Assembly: GCA_030824255.1 (NCBI GenBank)
Contig: JAVBYB010000559.1
Location: 1-13,579, forward strand
Length of the DNA: 13,579 nt
Reading direction: 5' to 3'
Origin: a bacterium
GTDB lineage: Bacteria; Pseudomonadota; Alphaproteobacteria; Caulobacterales; Hyphomonadaceae
Shown here: in pieces, positions 1-7,560 of the stretch
How positions within the stretch are numbered: position 1 is the stretch's first letter
Layout of the letters: every line of letters starts with the position of its first letter
Translations under genes and position numbers: made by a program
The notes under the pieces: generated by a model
What the model saw: the letters and a program-made list of their open reading frames with translations, nothing else
The model's database searches: none
What the model was told of the DNA's origin: nothing

Positions 1-9
1 ACCCGCTAC

Positions 10-29
10 CTGTTCCGCGAGAGGAACAG
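10..29 (+). promoter_or_regulatory. Perfect 7-bp inverted repeat over the hemB ribosome-binding site
   Basis: CTGTTCC (10-16) and GGAACAG (23-29) are perfect reverse complements separated by GCGAGA. The right arm and spacer contain the GAGG (21-24) that serves as the hemB Shine-Dalgarno. It could be a protein operator, or an RNA hairpin that partly hides the ribosome-binding site. The arms are short and the upstream sequence is outside the window, so function is uncertain. Confidence 0.4.
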
Positions 30-33
30 TTGC

Positions 34-1041
<1,008 letters not shown>

Positions 1042-1080
1042 GCTTGGCTCGCCACAGGAGCCTCAAACTTTGGGGCGCGT

Positions 1081-1093
1081 GATCATCATGATC
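1081..1093. repeat. 13-bp perfect palindrome between convergent genes
   Basis: GATCAT (1081-1086), a central C (1087) and ATGATC (1088-1093) form a perfect palindrome 40 bases after the hemB stop. CGCG-type sequence flanks both sides, giving weak further symmetry. There is no T-tract, so it is not an intrinsic terminator. It may be a protein-binding site or add to 3'-end structure between hemB and the kinase gene. Confidence 0.35.
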
Positions 1094-1140
1094 CCGCGTT
1101 TCCTGCCCTCACGCGGCACAGCGACACGCGCCGTACATCG

Positions 1141-1167
1141 TCAGATGAGATGACCATCTGATTTTTT
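1141..1167 (+). terminator. Rho-independent terminator of hemB
   Basis: TCAGATG (1141-1147) pairs perfectly with CATCTGA (1155-1161) around a 7-base loop, and six T residues follow (1162-1167). It lies 100 bases after the hemB stop. On the opposite strand the T-run becomes A's before the stem, so it is not a good terminator for the kinase transcript. The rest of the 1042-1189 gap holds only the palindrome at 1081-1093. Confidence 0.8.
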
Positions 1168-1189
1168 CGTCAGCCACCCGTCAATCGCA

Positions 1190-3589
1190 CTATTGCCGCA
1201 GCGGCTGCATCGCAGAAATTGGCCCGCCGGAGCGACAGACCGCAATGTTCACCCGGAGACCAGGCAGGAAGGCCTTGTAGTACTCAATGAGGCGACCAGC
1301 CGCGTCTGCCTTGGCAAAGCGCGCTTCCGCTCCGATGTAGGAGTTGCACGCCAGCTTGCGATCGCCCGCCTGCCGCGCGATCTGGCCGAGCATCAACTCG
1401 CTCCACGCGGCATGCGTGCCAGAGCTTGTCTCGTCCATGTCGGCAATTCGCGCTGCGAAGATGCGCTTCTGTTCCGCGATAGCTTCAGCGTGGCGGCCGA
1501 CATTGCCAAGATGCTGCGCCCAAGTTTCGGCGACCATGTATCCTAGCACGCTGGCAGAATCGTCTCTGTCCGCGATCTCGACCAGGCGGCGTGATGCATC
1601 CTGCGCACTGGTAAGCAGATCCTCAGCTTCCTCCTGCAAGTCGATCCTCGCCGCTGCGGCATAAGCATCGGCGCCGGCCCATGCGATCTGATAAAGCAAG
1701 TCCGGGTTGCCAGTATCGTTACGTTCAGCCGCAGCCAGCGCATCATGCGCCTGGCGCATCACAGAATAACCGCCAGCGTCGTCGCCCTTGAACGACATGG
1801 CCAGCCCACGATTGTATAGCCCCCATGCGCGCTCGATAACCGCAGACGCACCCTGTTGCTCCGCAGCGGGCCAGCTGTCGACCAGCGCCGAATGACGCTC
1901 GCCTGCGGCCAGCAGCGCGTCGAACTCCTCATTGCCCTGAAAGCGCTCCATATCAGCGCGGCTGAGATTGCGCTCAGCTTCACGCCAAGCCGCATCCCGC
2001 TTGTCGGCAGGCACGCGCGCAAGAGCCGCCTTCCCAGCCTCACCAAGTTTCGCGGAGGCGTCCGCATCTGAATCATTGAAGAAAGCGATCAGACTGAGGA
2101 TGGCATTGACCCTCGCTTCCGCCACAGCGTTGGCGGCCGCGTCCCCATTTTTCGCGCGTAACTCTGCAAGAATACCCAGCGCCTTTTGCAAATTCTCTTT
2201 TGCGGAAAGGTCCTGCGCAAGATTGCGCTGCAGCGGCGATCCCTGAATTTCCGCCAGCTTGATAAGCCCCTGCGCCGTCTCAAGCTTCAGCTCGCTACTT
2301 GCGCCCTGCGTGGCCGCCAGAGCGTCAAGATATGCTTGCGCCTTCTCGGCCAGATCTGCGCGCGCGGTTGTATTGCCCGGCACCGTGCGCAACTGCTCAT
2401 TGAGATCAAACAGAAGATACGTCGCCAACGCCCGCACGTCCTCGAACCTGCGCGCCTCTGCCTGCCGCGCCTGTTCCGCCTGCACCCAGGATACCCCCGT
2501 ACCCACGAAGGCCGCGAAAAGCACAAAGAGGCCAATGCCGCTCGCCCAGGCCGCCTTCCTGTGACGCCCCAGAAACTTGCGCAGCGAATAGCCACTTTCG
2601 CCCTTGTAGGCGGACACGGGATAGCCGTCGCGCCACGCCGCAATATCGGCTGCGAAGAGATCCACCGACGCATAGCGATCCTTCGGCGCCTGCGCTGTCG
2701 CGCGGGCCACAATGGCCATCAGCTCCTTGTCGGCCGCGTCCGCCAGCAACTTGTCCGTCAGCTTGCCCAGCGAAAAGACATCCGCCACCGTCGTCGGTTC
2801 AGCGCCTGTCATCCGCTCCGGCGCGGCATAGCCCGGCGTCAAACTCAGAGTCCGAAGCGACGACGCGACACCCGAGCCTGGCGTTGTCGCCGGGGGCGCA
2901 TCAGCATCACCCGCTGGCCGCGCAATGCCGAAGTCGATCAGCTTCACCATCCCGCCCGCTGTAACCAGCACGTTTGACGGCGTGATATCGCGGTGCACGA
3001 TCAGGTTGGCATGAGCGAAAGACACCGCTGAGCAAGCCTGCAGAATCTTGTCCACGCGCGCGTCGCGAGAAGCCGCCGCCGCATCCGCCCAGGCCAGCAA
3101 GGGCTGACCCTCAATGTATTCCATGATGATGTACGGCGAACCATCCTCGGTCTCGCCACCGTCGTAGAGCTGGGCAATGTTTGGGTGACGCAGCTGCGCG
3201 AGGATCTGCCGCTCGCGCCGGAACCGATCAACCAGCCGCTGCGAAAGCAAGCCCGGCCGGATGACCTTGATCGCCGCGACATGCTCGAAATCGCCCCGGT
3301 CACGCTTGCCCAGATAGACCGAGCCCATGCCACCGGCGCCGATGCGCTCGATGATGGCATAGCCGGCCAGCCGCTCCGGCGTCGGTCCTTCCTGGTCGAT
3401 CGACCGGACCGCCCCCCCAGTCGCCAGCGACACCTGCGTATCGGCCGCCAGCAGCGCGCGCACGCGCGACAGCAGTTCGGGCCGGCTGGTCGTGCGCTCA
3501 GCCAGCCATACCTCGGCGTCTGCGGGCGCTTCATCGAGCAGAGCCTCGAACAGCGCCAGCGCCTCGCGATCAAGCGCAATGTTGGTCAT
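1190..3589 (-). CDS. Transmembrane Hanks-type serine/threonine protein kinase
   Basis: This 799-residue protein likely phosphorylates Ser/Thr residues of cytoplasmic targets in response to a signal sensed outside the cytoplasm. Visible parts: an N-terminal helical stretch (about 8-70); a kinase domain (about 76-320) with glycine loop GAGGMGSVY (84-92), ATP-binding Lys in AAIK (K108), catalytic loop HRDITPSN (D201, N206), DFG (219-221) and APE (256-258); one membrane segment (about 347-367); and a roughly 430-residue Ala-rich, helical, TPR-like C-terminal part predicted to be periplasmic. The usual catalytic-loop Lys is Thr203. There are no PASTA repeats. The ATG overlaps the sigma-factor stop as ATGA (3586-3589), and only a weak GAAGA precedes it, so translation is probably coupled. 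Kinase identity is firm; ligand and substrates are unknown, with the sigma factor an obvious candidate target. Confidence 0.93.
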   Translation of the reverse strand: MTNIALDREALALFEALLDEAPADAEVWLAERTTSRPELLSRVRALLAADTQVSLATGGAVRSIDQEGPTPERLAGYAIIERIGAGGMGSVYLGKRDRGDFEHVAAIKVIRPGLLSQRLVDRFRRERQILAQLRHPNIAQLYDGGETEDGSPYIIMEYIEGQPLLAWADAAAASRDARVDKILQACSAVSFAHANLIVHRDITPSNVLVTAGGMVKLIDFGIARPAGDADAPPATTPGSGVASSLRTLSLTPGYAAPERMTGAEPTTVADVFSLGKLTDKLLADAADKELMAIVARATAQAPKDRYASVDLFAADIAAWRDGYPVSAYKGESGYSLRKFLGRHRKAAWASGIGLFVLFAAFVGTGVSWVQAEQARQAEARRFEDVRALATYLLFDLNEQLRTVPGNTTARADLAEKAQAYLDALAATQGASSELKLETAQGLIKLAEIQGSPLQRNLAQDLSAKENLQKALGILAELRAKNGDAAANAVAEARVNAILSLIAFFNDSDADASAKLGEAGKAALARVPADKRDAAWREAERNLSRADMERFQGNEEFDALLAAGERHSALVDSWPAAEQQGASAVIERAWGLYNRGLAMSFKGDDAGGYSVMRQAHDALAAAERNDTGNPDLLYQIAWAGADAYAAAARIDLQEEAEDLLTSAQDASRRLVEIADRDDSASVLGYMVAETWAQHLGNVGRHAEAIAEQKRIFAARIADMDETSSGTHAAWSELMLGQIARQAGDRKLACNSYIGAEARFAKADAAGRLIEYYKAFLPGLRVNIAVCRSGGPISAMQPLRQ

Positions 3590-4146
3590 TCTTCGTCGAT
3601 CGGATTGTTCAATGCATCGAGCAGCCAGGACCGCGCCACCTGCCAGCGGCGCTTCACTGTCGGCTCGGAAAGGCCCGTCGCCAGCGCGACGTCCTCAACC
3701 GTCATTCCCCCGAAATAACGCATCTCCACCAGCTCCGCGAGTTGGGCGTCGAGCACCTTCAATCTCACAAGCGCGGAATCGAGCGTAAGCAGATCAAACC
3801 GTTGATCGCCATCTACCCGCGTGGTGAGTTCCACCCGCTGATGCTTGCGTTTTCCGGCCATTTTGGAGCGCACGTGATCGATCAGGATGTTGCGCATGAT
3901 CCGCGACGCCAGGGCCAGCATGTGCGTCCGGTCAGCGATGGAGAGGCCTTCGGACGAGGCAATCCGCATCACGGACTCGTTGATCAGGTCGCCAGTCGAC
4001 AGGGATGTTCCCCGCTCCGCCCGCAGCCGCGCCGCGGCTATGGTGCTCAGCTCGGGATGCAGGCGCGCGATAAGGACGTTGCGCGCGTCCACCGCACCAT
4101 CGCGCCATTCGGCCAGCAACTGAGCGGTGTTTGGCTCCGCGCCCAT
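3586..4146 (-). CDS. ECF-family RNA polymerase sigma factor (Sig-70_X6-like)
   Basis: This is an alternative sigma factor that would direct RNA polymerase to a small regulon. Numbered from the ATG at 4146 (186 residues), region 2 lies at about 10-100, with the DLINESVMRI and LASRIMRNILIDHVRSK stretches typical of the family. Region 4 lies at about 120-178, with LVEMRYFGGMTVEDVA and a helix-turn-helix through SEPTVKRRWQVARSWL. The frame also opens at a TTG at 4167 (193 residues), but the ATG is preferred because GAGGGA lies just upstream at good spacing, while the TTG has only a GGGGA crowded against it. Sigma factors of this type are often next to Hanks-type kinases, and here the two genes overlap by four bases. 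No anti-sigma gene is present, so the kinase may take that control role (inference). Confidence 0.92.
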   Translation of the reverse strand: MGAEPNTAQLLAEWRDGAVDARNVLIARLHPELSTIAAARLRAERGTSLSTGDLINESVMRIASSEGLSIADRTHMLALASRIMRNILIDHVRSKMAGKRKHQRVELTTRVDGDQRFDLLTLDSALVRLKVLDAQLAELVEMRYFGGMTVEDVALATGLSEPTVKRRWQVARSWLLDALNNPIDEE

Positions 4147-4152
4147 CCAAAT

Positions 4153-4158
4153 TCCCTC
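4153..4158 (-). promoter_or_regulatory. Ribosome-binding site choosing the ATG start of the sigma factor
   Basis: On the minus strand GAGGGA is followed by ATTTGG and then ATG (4146). It lies inside the extension that a TTG start at 4167 would translate, which argues for the shorter 186-residue protein. Confidence 0.65.
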
Positions 4159-4267
4159 GGGGCGCAACGTCCCCAGACGCCCAGTTCAGTGTTTATGCAA
4201 TCAAGGTTTCTTGCAAGTTTCCGGCCCCCGCAGCAGCCAGTCGTTGCTGGCAGAAAACTCCTCCCGC

Positions 4268-4303
4268 AACAGAAACGCCCCGCGCCTTGTTCTGGCGCGG
4301 GGC
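4268..4303 (-). terminator. Intrinsic terminator of the type I secretion genes
   Basis: The ten-base arms GCCCCGCGCC (4277-4286) and GGCGCGGGGC (4294-4303) pair perfectly around a 7-base loop. On the minus strand the stem is followed by GTTTCTGTT, an imperfect T-rich tract. It begins 26 bases past the HlyD stop. It separates the peroxidase/secretion transcript from the sigma/kinase unit, although some read-through is possible because the T-tract is interrupted. The remainder of the gap (4168-4267) should hold the sigma-gene promoter, but I could not fix one with confidence. Confidence 0.8.
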
Positions 4304-4328
4304 GGAAGTTCGCTCAACAGGCCTGGAT

Positions 4329-5717
4329 CTAGTGCTCGCGGCCAACCTTCCAGAAGGTCGAAGACAGCGGCTCCAGCAGGTATCCGAGCGCCGTGCGTTT
4401 GCGCAGCGGGACGACAACCTGCGCCGGAAGGCCGGCACGGATGCCGCCGTCAGCACGGAACTCCTTGAGCTTCGCGAGCGACTCTTCCGGCACCATCACC
4501 TCAATCTCGAAGTAATGCGCTCCCGTGCGCTCATCCTCGAAGCTGTCAGCCGACACCTTGGAGATCTCGCCATCGACGATCGGCAGGTCTTTCTCCTGCA
4601 GGGCCGGGAAACGAATCTGCGTCTTCATGCCGACATTGAGATCATCTGCATCGGTTGCCGCCGCGCGCGCTTCAATCACCAGCATCCGGTCTGACGGCAC
4701 AATTTCCATCAACGTGTCGCCGGCGTTCACAACGCCGCCCTCGGTAAAGATTTTCAGGCCCACAACCCGGCCTGTCGCCGTGGCGCGAACCGTGGCGCGG
4801 GCGATTTGCTGGCGCGTTGCATTCAGCTTGGGCATCTGCTCGTCCAGGCGAACCTGCACATCGCGAAGCTCGGACGCGACTTCTTCCATCATGCGACGGT
4901 TGATGCCGAGAATCTCGAGACGCGCCTCGCCAATTGCTTCGGTCAGGCGGGCAGAGTCAGAGCGCAGCGAGCCATCACGACCATCGAGGTTTGCGACTTC
5001 ACGTTCCATGGCCCGCACGCGGTTCAGCGCGACATAGCCAGACGGAACAAGCTTCTTCAGACCGTCGAGCTCTTCCGAAAGCAACTGCTTCTGCAAATCG
5101 TTGGATGTCTGCTGGTGCGAAATCCCGGAGATCTGCTCACCATGCTGGCGGATGCGTTGTTCGAGCACCTGCCGTTGGGTATAGGCCGAACTACGACGCG
5201 TTTCGAACAGCATCTGCTGGCTGCGCATGGCGTCATCGGCGAGGATCTGGTCGTCCGCCGCCAGCGCTGCAAACTCTGCCGGTACAGTAATGGCAGACGC
5301 TCCGGCGCGCTCGGCGAGCAAACGTGCACGCTGGGCATGAAGCGCGATCGTTTCGCCCGTCAGACCACGCTCCTGCGCGACAAGCTCAGATGCTGAGATC
5401 TGCAGCAGGAGGTCGCCTTCGCGAACCGACTGGCCTTCCTGAACCGCCAGTTTCGTAACGATACCTCCGTCGCGGTGCTGCACAGCTTGGCGATTGCCCG
5501 CCACGGCGACAATACCCTCGGCAGTCGCTGCGGCGTCGAGCGGAATGAAGGCCGCCCAGCCAAGTACGCCGACAAAGAACACGCCGGCGATGATGCCGCC
5601 CATGCGCAGTTCCGGCAGGACCGAGTCGCGCGCTGGCGACATCGCATCAGAGATGTTTTCGACTTCGTTCACGTTGGCAGAGATGTTCATGTTTGCGGCA
5701 GCCATGATGTCAGACAT
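4329..5717 (-). CDS. HlyD-family membrane fusion protein of a type I secretion system
   Basis: This 462-residue periplasmic adaptor links the inner-membrane ABC exporter to an outer-membrane TolC-like channel. Visible parts: a cytoplasmic N-terminus (1-38); one membrane helix (about 40-60); the first half of the lipoyl/barrel-sandwich domain with HRDGGIVTKLAVQEGQSVREGD (80-102); a long coiled-coil hairpin (about 112-308, rich in Gln, Glu, Leu and Arg); the second lipoyl half with ATGRVVGLKIFTEGGVVNAGD (315-335); and a C-terminal beta-barrel region ending in a hydrophobic/basic stretch. Length and order fit the PrtE/HlyD family. The ATG begins two bases after the ABC transporter stop and is preceded by a strong GGGAGGT, so the two are co-expressed. 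A second Met four codons in is a possible alternative start. The adjacent RTX peroxidase is the likely cargo. Confidence 0.95.
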   Translation of the reverse strand: MSDIMAAANMNISANVNEVENISDAMSPARDSVLPELRMGGIIAGVFFVGVLGWAAFIPLDAAATAEGIVAVAGNRQAVQHRDGGIVTKLAVQEGQSVREGDLLLQISASELVAQERGLTGETIALHAQRARLLAERAGASAITVPAEFAALAADDQILADDAMRSQQMLFETRRSSAYTQRQVLEQRIRQHGEQISGISHQQTSNDLQKQLLSEELDGLKKLVPSGYVALNRVRAMEREVANLDGRDGSLRSDSARLTEAIGEARLEILGINRRMMEEVASELRDVQVRLDEQMPKLNATRQQIARATVRATATGRVVGLKIFTEGGVVNAGDTLMEIVPSDRMLVIEARAAATDADDLNVGMKTQIRFPALQEKDLPIVDGEISKVSADSFEDERTGAHYFEIEVMVPEESLAKLKEFRADGGIRAGLPAQVVVPLRKRTALGYLLEPLSSTFWKVGREH

Positions 5718-5719
5718 GA

Positions 5720-7474
5720 TTACGACCTCCCGGCTTGCGAGATGGGCACGACGTTGGCCTTGCTGGCCGCCTGCTTGCGCAGTTCTTCAACCACATCCTG
5801 ACGCGGGCCGTACTGGGCAACCTGCCCTTGTGCGAGAACCATCAGCTTGTCAGCGTTCGCAAGAATTGCGGTGCGATGGGCGACGATCATCACTGCGGCG
5901 CCACGCGCCACGACTGACTTGACCGCACGATCCAGCGCCGCTTCACCATCCTGATCCAGCGCCGAGTTCGGCTCGTCCAGGATGAACACGCTCGGTTCGC
6001 CGAACAGGGCGCGCGCCAGCGCCACACGTTGAGCCTGACCCGCCGACAGCTCGAAGCCATTCGACTTGATCACAGTGTCGTAGCCATTTGGAAGCTGCAG
6101 GACCATCTCGTGTGCGCCAGCCAGTTGGGCCGCAGCAATCACCTGGCGATCGATCTCTGCCTTGTCCTTGGCCATCACGGCGCGGAAGCGGGAAATATTC
6201 TCGCTGATTGTTCCGGGGAGCAGCGCGGTGTTCTGGGGAAGATAGCCCACATGCGACGCCAGAGATTCCGGATCCCAATCACTTATGCTCGCGCCATCGA
6301 TACGCACTTCGCCAGCATCCGGCGAAATGGCGCCGGCGGCGATACGCGCAAGCGTCGACTTGCCGGAGCCAGATGGCCCGATCACGCCCAGGATCTGGCC
6401 GGGCTCGATCGCAAACGATACGTTGCGCAGGATAAGGTCGCCGCCCGCATTCGACTTCAGGATGATGCGTTCAACTTCCAGATTGCCCTTCGGGTGCGGC
6501 AGCGCGGTGCGCTCCGCATCGACGCCATCAGTCGTCGCAAAGAGGCGACGGATCGTGTTGAGACCGTTGCGGGCCTGCATGATGTTCGGCCAGCTGCCGA
6601 CGAGTTGCTCGATCGGTTGCAGGGCGCGACTCAGCAGCACCGACGCGGCGATGATCGAACCAACAGAAATCTGGCCCGCCACGGCCAGCCAGGCTGCAAC
6701 GCCCAGCGCCAGCGACTGCATGAACATGCGGATGAACTTGACCAGCGTGTTGTAGCGGAGACCAAGGATCTGGACCTGGTTGGTCGCCTCAAGGCCTTCG
6801 GCGCGCTGGTTGATCTGTTTTGTCACCATGGCCCGGCGCATGCCCAGGGCGCGGATAGCTTCCGCCTCGGTGACCGTCGCCTGATGGGCCGCATAGGCGG
6901 CGGAGGTGGCTTGGTGGGCCTTGCCGGACTTGCTGGACGTATGGCGCTCGTTAACGATTGCCAGCGTCACCAGCACGACGCCGGCGGCGATAATCAGCCA
7001 TCCAAGAGCCGGATGGATCGCAAACGCAACGATCAGGTAAAGCGGCGTCCAGGGCGCATCCATCAGGGCGCTGGCAGCCTGGCCGCCGATCGTCTGCCGG
7101 ATCGTGTCGAATTCGCGCATCGCCTGGGCAGAGGACGGTTCGCCCTGCTTGACCTTGGCGCGCGACATCAGCCGGTCGAGGATTTCTCCCGAAAGAAGAC
7201 GGTTGAGCCGAAGCGATACACGCATCAGGATACGTGAGCGGGTTGCCTCAAGGGCAGTTAGCGTTGCGATAGCTACCGCTAGGACAGCAGTGATCCAGAC
7301 CAGCGTAATGATGCCGCCTGTGGGCACGACGCGGTCATAGACCTGCATCATGTAGATCGTTGGCGCCAAATAAAGGATATTTATCAAGGCACTAAAGAGT
7401 GCGGCCGCAACGAGGTGCGGCCGACAAGCTTCTAGTGCAGTTGCTACCGGAGCGGGAAGGAAAGACTTGATCAC
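5720..7474 (-). CDS. PrtD-type ABC transporter (permease/ATPase) of a type I secretion system
   Basis: This 584-residue half-transporter sits in the inner membrane, acts as a dimer, recognises the C-terminal signal of its substrate and drives export with ATP. Membrane segments occupy about 18-300 and the nucleotide-binding domain about 332-570: Walker A GPSGSGKST (366-374), Q-loop YLPQN (Q414), signature LSAGQ (476-480), Walker B with VFILDEPNSALD (496-507) and H-loop His533. The N-terminal MMQVYDRVVPT motif is typical of the PrtD/AprD group. There is no C39 peptidase or C39-like domain, so the cargo is not expected to be a double-glycine peptide. The start is a GTG at 7474 with a modest GGGGA (7486-7490) upstream; no later Met fits the family N-terminus. 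It lies 86 bases after the peroxidase stop with a hairpin between them, and two bases before HlyD. Confidence 0.96.
   Translation of the reverse strand: MIKSFLPAPVATALEACRPHLVAAALFSALINILYLAPTIYMMQVYDRVVPTGGIITLVWITAVLAVAIATLTALEATRSRILMRVSLRLNRLLSGEILDRLMSRAKVKQGEPSSAQAMREFDTIRQTIGGQAASALMDAPWTPLYLIVAFAIHPALGWLIIAAGVVLVTLAIVNERHTSSKSGKAHQATSAAYAAHQATVTEAEAIRALGMRRAMVTKQINQRAEGLEATNQVQILGLRYNTLVKFIRMFMQSLALGVAAWLAVAGQISVGSIIAASVLLSRALQPIEQLVGSWPNIMQARNGLNTIRRLFATTDGVDAERTALPHPKGNLEVERIILKSNAGGDLILRNVSFAIEPGQILGVIGPSGSGKSTLARIAAGAISPDAGEVRIDGASISDWDPESLASHVGYLPQNTALLPGTISENISRFRAVMAKDKAEIDRQVIAAAQLAGAHEMVLQLPNGYDTVIKSNGFELSAGQAQRVALARALFGEPSVFILDEPNSALDQDGEAALDRAVKSVVARGAAVMIVAHRTAILANADKLMVLAQGQVAQYGPRQDVVEELRKQAASKANVVPISQAGRS
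5725..5731 (-). promoter_or_regulatory. Strong Shine-Dalgarno of the HlyD gene inside the ABC transporter 3' end
   Basis: On the minus strand GGGAGGT is followed by seven bases and ATG (5717). It lies in the last codons of the transporter gene, whose TAA (5722-5720) ends two bases before the ATG. This supports the chosen HlyD start and close translational coupling. Confidence 0.75.
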
Positions 7475-7516
7475 GTGAGTGTCGTCCCCAATTCACGCGC
7501 CCGGCTACTAAATGTG

Positions 7517-7552
7517 CCGGCGCCAGACCTACATCTGCAGGTCTGGCGCCGG
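7517..7552 (-). terminator. Strong hairpin between the peroxidase and ABC transporter genes (partial terminator)
   Basis: Fourteen-base arms (7517-7530 and 7539-7552) are perfect reverse complements around an 8-base loop. On the minus strand the stem starts 8 bases past the peroxidase stop and is followed by CACATTTAG, a poor T-tract. It may act as a leaky terminator or as a 3' stabiliser of the peroxidase mRNA, giving more cargo than transporter. A second short pairing (CCGGC 7501-7505 with GCCGG 7516-7520) overlaps its base. Confidence 0.65.
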
Positions 7553-7560
7553 TTTACCAT

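Noticed and set aside
2186..2977. Plus-strand open frame of 263 codons opposite the kinase
   Set aside because: Very Arg/His/Gln-rich composition typical of an antisense reading of an Ala/Glu-rich gene; no domain seen.
4147..4167. TTG start for the sigma factor giving seven extra residues
   Set aside because: The ATG at 4146 has a well-placed GAGGGA just upstream, whereas the TTG has only a crowded G-run.
4168..4267. Candidate promoters for the sigma gene (minus-strand TTGCAA to TAAACA, or a GGAAAC element at 4222-4217)
   Set aside because: The first has a 15-base spacer, and the second lacks a convincing -10 element at ECF spacing. I could not choose between them or exclude chance.
6029..7237. 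Plus-strand open frame of 402 codons opposite the ABC transporter
   Set aside because: It is Arg/Gln/His-rich antisense shadow, while the minus strand has a full set of ABC motifs in order.
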